Under the pieces are notes generated by a model. It made no database searches. It saw only the letters and a list, made by a program, of their open reading frames with translations, and was not told the origin of the DNA. Position numbers and translations under genes: made by a program. Positions 42,482-47,193 of a stretch of DNA of 47,193 nt are shown here, in pieces. The stretch lies in assembly GCA_902772455.1 (NCBI GenBank), contig CACYAW010000032.1:1-47193 (forward strand). The letters run 5' to 3'. Origin of the DNA: an uncultured Bacteroidales bacterium. Its GTDB lineage: Bacteria > Bacteroidota > Bacteroidia > Bacteroidales > Muribaculaceae. Position 1 is the first letter of the stretch. Every line of letters starts with the position of its first letter.

Positions 42482-45400
42482 ATGAAAAAACAGATTTACG
42501 CTTTATTGCTGCTGCTGATGGTTTGTCTGTCGGCAAGCGCTCAGACGCAGTTTTGGTATCGCGGTGTCCACTATGAGGTTTCGGAATACCAAAACGCAAT
42601 TGTGATTGCGGCTAACAATGGCGCATACAGTGGAAAAATCACGATTCCCGAGACGGTTTATGCCCAGGTATATGCCTCATCGGGCGGTGGCTATTATGAG
42701 ACCCCGTTCAAGGTTGTGGGAATCGGTGAAGAGGCTTTCAGTAATTGTTCAGGCTTGACCGAGGTTGTGTTGCCTAAGTCGCTTGTCTCCATTGAGAGGC
42801 GTGCGTTTGAAGGGTGCACAGGCCTGACGGCTATCAATTTGCCCTTGTCGGTCTCAAAACTTGGTGATAGTGCTTTCTCGGGATGTACGGGTTTGACCAG
42901 TGTCACACTTCCCGAAGCGCTCGCATCAATCGGTAGCGACATTTTCAACGAGTGCACGGGTTTGCAGCAAGTTGCCCTACCCCGAAAACTCCTTACTATC
43001 GCTACTGGCATGTTCAAGGGCTGCACGGGCTTGCGCAGCATCACGTTGCCTAGGGCGCTCAAGAATATCGGTGACAATGCTTTTTATGGCTGTACGGGTT
43101 TGACAAGTATAACGTTGCCCTCCTCGTTAAGAGAAATTGGCTCATCTGCCTTTGGCTATTGCACCGGTTTGAGCAGCATTACCATTCCCAAGTCGGTAGA
43201 ATCGCTGGGCTGGAACGCCTTTTACTACTGTAGCGGACTGACCAATGTCACACTCACGCGCGGCACGGGCTACCTTAATGGAACCTTTGTGGGCTGCTCT
43301 GGTTTGACCCATGTGTCTATTCCCATTGGTGTGATATCACTGAATGAAACATTTAAGGATTGTACCGCTTTGGCTTCGGTAGATATTCCCGCAAGTGTGT
43401 CGAGCATCAGTGGGGCGTTTGAGGGCTGCACCAGTCTGTCGAGTGTGTATATCCCTAACTCGGTGACCCAGATTAACGGTAATGCTTTCCGCAACACGGC
43501 ATTAACCTCTATTGAGTTGCCAAGCACTGTGACCTCGGTTGGCAGTGGCGCGTTTGATGGTTGTGAGTTAACGTCGATCACCACTCGTCGCCTGACGCCT
43601 CCCTCGATTTACAATGGCACTTTCTCCAGTGAGGCCTATGTGACGGCCGCTCTTCATGTGCCTGCCGTGGCATTGAACCAGTACAAGAGTGCCAACTGGT
43701 GGAAACTGTTTGAGCAGGTACAAGGCGAGGAGGCCCTGAACACGACCTATGACTTTGAGGTGAACAATCTCTATTATCTGATCACCGGCAACAATACCGT
43801 TTGTGTGACAGGCGGGCAGCCAAGTACGAGCAGTCTGGTGATTCCGGCCAGTGTGTCCCATGCAGGCGTGACCTATCAAGTGACAGGAATTGGTAATGAG
43901 GCTTTTAAAAACAAGGATTTGACGAGTCTGAGCCTTCCGGAGTCTCTTGTGACGATTGGCATAAGTGCTTTCGAAAACTGTTCCGGCTTGACGAGTCTGA
44001 CGATTCCAGTGAATGTCTCTTACATCGGCAATTCTGCTTTTGCAGGCCTCACCCAATTGGCGACCCTGGTGTGGAACGCACGTGAATGCTGGCAGACCGG
44101 TATCCCCTATCAAAACATCGGATACGGTAAGAACTATTATTATGATTATGAAGAATACCAGATCTATTACGATGATGTGAAGACCAATCTGACCGAGCTC
44201 ATTATTGGCAACGAGGTGAAGGTTTTGCCCATAGGTTTGGCCGCCAATTCACAGATCACATCAGTCAACATGCCGTCGTCGTTAGAGGCCATTGGCGAGG
44301 ATGTGTTCTATGACTGCATTCATCTGTCGAGTCTGACCATTCCCGAAAATGTGACGAGCATCGGCGAACATGCTTTCTGCAATTGTGATGGTTTGAGGTC
44401 TCTCACATGGAACGCCCGTGAGTGTTGGGACTACGGCGGGTTGTATTATAAGGTTGAGTATCCTGAAGTTACCGGATATAATGACAATACTCCCGAAGGA
44501 AGTTGCCCGTTCAGCGAACTCACCATTGGTGACGGGGTGGAAGTGCTGCCTGCTCATTTCGCCCATAGCGCCTTCATCACTAGCATTGAGCTCCCGTCAT
44601 CGCTCAAGACCATCGGAGACTATGCGTTCTATAATTGCTGGAACGTCACCAGCGACATCGTTATTGGAGATAATGTGACCGATATTGGTGATTACGCTTT
44701 TGGCGGATGTGCAAGGGTGAAGAGTTTGACTGTGGGCAAGAATGTCAAGTTTATTGGGAACTATGCCTTTGGTACTTCATCTGAGGCAGTTGTAAGCGAT
44801 TGGGGCTATGGTTATCAAAATGAAGTGCCTGCTATGGCATTGACCTCGTTGACGTGGAATGCCCGTGAATGCTATTCGGCAGGAAGTCTTGGTTATTATT
44901 GTATCGACAACTTGACGATTGATGATCAAGTAGAGGTGTTGCCTGACAACTTCGCTTGCGATGCCCGTGATTTATACTCAGTAACATTTCCCAGTTCACT
45001 CAAGGTCATTGGCAACTATGCATTCGCTTATTGCTACGGCATTACCAATCTTTCATTGCCTTCATCGGTTACTACGATTGGTGACTATGCATTTAAGGAG
45101 TGCTATGGATTGACTAGGGTCACCTTACCATATTCCGTCCGTTCACTCGGTGCCCATGCATTTGAGTCTTGTGGTAGGTTGATTCAGCTTTCCTTGCCCG
45201 AATCGCTCGAGTCGATAGGTTCAGGGGCGTTCACTTATTGCTCTCTTCTTCAAAGCCTTCATATTCCGGCATCTGTGACAAGTATTGGCGAGGGCGTATG
45301 CCGTAATTGTAATTCCTTGGCATCGGTTGATGTGGCAAGCGGTAATACGGTTTATGATTCCCGCGATAATTGTAATGCCGTCCTTGTTACAGCAACCGAC

Positions 45401-46822
45401 TCGATTGTTATCACCTGCAAGAACACGGTGATTCCAAGTACCGTGACAAGAATCTGCGATTATGCGTTCTATAACAATGAGAAACTGACCTCGATGGACA
45501 TTCCTGAGACGGTGCTTTCCATCGGAAGATATGCATTCTATGGTTGCTCTAAGCTGACGGGAATCGAAATTCCTGATGCTACCGCATCCATTGGAGAATA
45601 TGCCTTTGGAAACTGCTGGCAACTGGCATCGGTAAAATTGCCGAAATCGCTCAAGATTATTGAAAGAAACACGTTTGCATATGACGAGGCTTTAACCGGT
45701 ATCGTTATCCCTGACTCGGTCACCGAGATTAGAGAGTGGGCCTTCGCAGGCTGTCATTCGTTAGCTCAGCTTCAATTATCCCAGTCGCTCAAGAGCATAG
45801 GGGACTACGCATTTAGCGGCTGCTCCAATATTAAGCGCCTTGAGATTCCTGCAGCAGTTTCATCTATAAAGAGGAGCTCGTTCTATGCTTGCAGCGGCTT
45901 GGATACGATCATCGTTGATCAGGATAACCAGGTGTATGACTCCCGTGACAACAGTAATGCGATAATCGAGACGGAGTCCAATACCTTGATGATGGGTTGT
46001 AACAGCAGTACCGTTCCCGATGGGGTGAAGGCCATTGGTGATTCGGCGTTCTATCAATGCTACACACTTCCAGCTGTTGTGATGCCCAATACGGTAGAAA
46101 GAATCGGCGATAATTCCTTTGCTTCTTGCAATGCTCTGGAAAGTGTTGATATGGGCACATCGGTTAAATCCATCGGTGCTGAAGCATTCTATTCTTGTGA
46201 CAATTTGAAGTCCGTTAAGATACCCAATGCGGTAGATACCATTAATAGGTATACGTTTGGTTTTTGCTCCAAGTTGGAACGTCTTGAGTTGAACCCGTCA
46301 CTCAAGCTGATTGATAGTTATGCATTCTATTATTGTGGAAGTTTGAAATCGGTCATCATTCCCGATTCGGTGTTGAGAATCAGTTACGACGCTTTTGCTT
46401 ACTGTAATGCGATGACCAGTGTGACGATAGGCAAATCGGTCACTTCAATTGATTATTATGCGTTTAATAGCTCGGCCATGGCTCATGTGGTCTGCCTGTC
46501 AACCACACCGCCTAGCCTCAGTTCTTACGCCTTCTCCTCGCAGGCCTATAATAATGCGACATTGCAGGTGCCCCTGGAGTCGCTGGAGGCCTACCAGCAG
46601 CATAACTATTGGAAGAAGTTCACGCACATTGTGCCGTTTATCGGGGCTGGCCCTGGCGACATCGACGGTGATGGCGAGATCAACATCGCTGACGCCACTC
46701 GACTCATCGACAAGTTGCTCAGTGGCGAGGAATTGCCCGCCTACATCGACGTGAACGGCGACGGCAGTGTGGACATCGCTGATGTGACATCCATCCTTGA
46801 CAGTATGCTCGGCGGCAACTGA
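42482..46822 (+). CDS. Giant BspA-type leucine-rich-repeat surface protein with C-terminal dockerin-like repeats
   Basis: The 1446-residue protein starts with a signal peptide (MKKQIYALLLLLMVCLSASAQ). It then carries some dozens of LRR_5 units of about 23 residues (IGDNAFYGCTGLTSITLPSSL pattern) in at least three blocks (about 65-370, 450-860, 870-1365). Non-LRR strands interrupt them (NTTYDFEVNNLYYLITGNNTVCV; repeated LTWNARECW motifs). The C-terminus (about 1365-1446) has TLQVPLESLEAY, VPFIGAGPGDIDGDGEI and DVNGDGSVDIADVTSILDSML, the dockerin-like module also found at the end of the gene at 33442. It is exported, probably to the cell surface, as an adhesin or ligand-binding protein. ATG at 42482 is chosen over the preceding GTG. 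Confidence 0.9.
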   Translation: MKKQIYALLLLLMVCLSASAQTQFWYRGVHYEVSEYQNAIVIAANNGAYSGKITIPETVYAQVYASSGGGYYETPFKVVGIGEEAFSNCSGLTEVVLPKSLVSIERRAFEGCTGLTAINLPLSVSKLGDSAFSGCTGLTSVTLPEALASIGSDIFNECTGLQQVALPRKLLTIATGMFKGCTGLRSITLPRALKNIGDNAFYGCTGLTSITLPSSLREIGSSAFGYCTGLSSITIPKSVESLGWNAFYYCSGLTNVTLTRGTGYLNGTFVGCSGLTHVSIPIGVISLNETFKDCTALASVDIPASVSSISGAFEGCTSLSSVYIPNSVTQINGNAFRNTALTSIELPSTVTSVGSGAFDGCELTSITTRRLTPPSIYNGTFSSEAYVTAALHVPAVALNQYKSANWWKLFEQVQGEEALNTTYDFEVNNLYYLITGNNTVCVTGGQPSTSSLVIPASVSHAGVTYQVTGIGNEAFKNKDLTSLSLPESLVTIGISAFENCSGLTSLTIPVNVSYIGNSAFAGLTQLATLVWNARECWQTGIPYQNIGYGKNYYYDYEEYQIYYDDVKTNLTELIIGNEVKVLPIGLAANSQITSVNMPSSLEAIGEDVFYDCIHLSSLTIPENVTSIGEHAFCNCDGLRSLTWNARECWDYGGLYYKVEYPEVTGYNDNTPEGSCPFSELTIGDGVEVLPAHFAHSAFITSIELPSSLKTIGDYAFYNCWNVTSDIVIGDNVTDIGDYAFGGCARVKSLTVGKNVKFIGNYAFGTSSEAVVSDWGYGYQNEVPAMALTSLTWNARECYSAGSLGYYCIDNLTIDDQVEVLPDNFACDARDLYSVTFPSSLKVIGNYAFAYCYGITNLSLPSSVTTIGDYAFKECYGLTRVTLPYSVRSLGAHAFESCGRLIQLSLPESLESIGSGAFTYCSLLQSLHIPASVTSIGEGVCRNCNSLASVDVASGNTVYDSRDNCNAVLVTATDSIVITCKNTVIPSTVTRICDYAFYNNEKLTSMDIPETVLSIGRYAFYGCSKLTGIEIPDATASIGEYAFGNCWQLASVKLPKSLKIIERNTFAYDEALTGIVIPDSVTEIREWAFAGCHSLAQLQLSQSLKSIGDYAFSGCSNIKRLEIPAAVSSIKRSSFYACSGLDTIIVDQDNQVYDSRDNSNAIIETESNTLMMGCNSSTVPDGVKAIGDSAFYQCYTLPAVVMPNTVERIGDNSFASCNALESVDMGTSVKSIGAEAFYSCDNLKSVKIPNAVDTINRYTFGFCSKLERLELNPSLKLIDSYAFYYCGSLKSVIIPDSVLRISYDAFAYCNAMTSVTIGKSVTSIDYYAFNSSAMAHVVCLSTTPPSLSSYAFSSQAYNNATLQVPLESLEAYQQHNYWKKFTHIVPFIGAGPGDIDGDGEINIADATRLIDKLLSGEELPAYIDVNGDGSVDIADVTSILDSMLGGN

Positions 46823-46847
46823 CGTCTAGTTAGCCAATAAACATCTT

Positions 46848-46885
46848 TTTACGCCCAGACTCGTCACATGAAGTCTGGGCGTAAA
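46848..46885 (+). terminator. Terminator after the giant LRR gene
   Basis: A perfect 14-bp stem, TTTACGCCCAGACT / AGTCTGGGCGTAAA, has a 10-base loop, followed by TCGTTTTTG. It lies 25 bases after the stop codon. Confidence 0.9.
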
Positions 46886-46910
46886 TCGTTTTTGCTCACA
46901 ACTTTTCCAC

Positions 46911-46935
46911 AAAGTGTAAAAAAATTAGACACTTT
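46911..46935. promoter_or_regulatory. Palindromic operator candidate, copy 3
   Basis: AAAGTGT-N11-ACACTTT, spacer AAAAAAATTAG. It is nearly identical to copy 1 and lies 67 bases before the candidate -7 box at 47003. Confidence 0.7.
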
Positions 46936-46979
46936 AGCGTAAATAAATGAGCATCTTATAGATTTACCTGCTTTTTTAG

Positions 46980-47010
46980 TTGCAAAGTCGATAAATGCAA
47001 AGTAATTTAG
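46980..47010 (+). promoter_or_regulatory. Candidate promoter of the last gene
   Basis: TTG (46980-46982), 20 bases, then TAATTTAG (47003-47010), one mismatch from TAnnTTTG. The ATG is 37 bases downstream. Confidence 0.5.
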
Positions 47011-47047
47011 CAAAAATATTTATTATTATCATGTTAATCCTGCGACT

Positions 47048-47193
47048 ATGAAAAAAAGATTACTTTTAACCCTGATGTTGCTGGCCGCGGCTTTTGCGGC
47101 AATGAGCGCCCAAGACGAGCCCACGGAACAGACGCCTACACCGGTGATGACACTACACGAGTGGGTAAATGAGCTGTTTTCTCCGGATTATGG
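47048..47193 (+). CDS. Secreted protein, N-terminal fragment
   Basis: Only 48 codons and a part codon are in the window. They encode a signal peptide (MKKRLLLTLMLLAAAFAAMSAQ) and the start of an acidic, Thr/Pro-rich mature region (DEPTEQTPTPVMTLHEWVNELF). No family can be assigned. Because it shares the AAAGTGT palindrome with two dockerin protein genes, it may be a third member of that surface-protein group. Confidence 0.75.
   Translation, partial: MKKRLLLTLMLLAAAFAAMSAQDEPTEQTPTPVMTLHEWVNELFSPDY

Overview
This window looks like a chromosomal segment of a Bacteroidota species, order Bacteroidales, probably a gut-type Prevotellaceae or Muribaculaceae relative; the genus cannot be fixed from sequence alone. 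The evidence is the repeated Bacteroidota promoter signature (TTG or TTTG, about 19-20 bases, then TAnnTTTG) in front of most transcription units, the lack of clear Shine-Dalgarno sites, the gene order yceD-rpmF-fabH-era-der without plsX, and several large BspA-type leucine-rich-repeat (LRR) surface proteins that end in dockerin-like calcium-binding repeats.

Layout. 1-2910: a partial flippase-like membrane protein (minus), then rsmA and mgtE (plus). 2911-3403: repeat-rich spacer, then a CAU-anticodon tRNA (probably tRNA-Ile2) with its own promoter, a tandem duplication of its 3' end and a terminator. 3440-10057: a type I restriction-modification operon (hsdM-hsdS-four-helix-bundle gene-hsdR, minus). 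Copies of the tRNA tail and of the tRNA terminator bracket it, as expected for an inserted island. 10260-22688: a long minus-strand block with a coiled-coil secreted protein, der, era, fabH, rpmF, yceD, an LRR/dockerin protein translationally coupled to waaA, an outer-membrane protein, gltX and surE. 22801-23592: nagB, divergent from surE. 23750-25805: a small acidic lipoprotein and a broken acyl-CoA synthetase gene. 26006-31706: a likely operon of the (p)ppGpp synthetase/hydrolase rsh, a 7TM-HD phosphohydrolase, a small membrane protein and a DUF4919-like protein. 31855-38821: a secreted esterase, a dockerin protein, an NlpC/P60 hydrolase, a beta-helix/LRR/dockerin protein and a Rieske-like lipoprotein. 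38923-47193: a family 2 glycosyltransferase, penicillin-binding protein 1A, a giant LRR/dockerin protein, and the start of another secreted protein.

How the parts relate. Much of the window is cell-envelope biology: Kdo transfer to lipid A, fatty-acid initiation, peptidoglycan synthesis and hydrolysis, and exported surface proteins. Translation genes (rsmA, era, der, rpmF, gltX) and stringent response genes sit among them.

Most interesting signals: (1) a near-identical palindrome (AAAGTGT-N11-ACAC) at an almost constant distance, 66-68 bases, before the candidate -7 boxes of three secreted-protein genes; (2) arrays of 7-base repeats (ACTARRR on the coding strand) that end 2-5 bases before the start codons of der, era and waaA; (3) a tRNA-linked restriction island with attachment-like repeats and an embedded four-helix-bundle gene next to 9-base repeats; (4) a repeated promoter-like element near 31.7-31.9 kb and 35.6 kb; (5) four surface proteins sharing a C-terminal dockerin-like module with no cohesin in sight.
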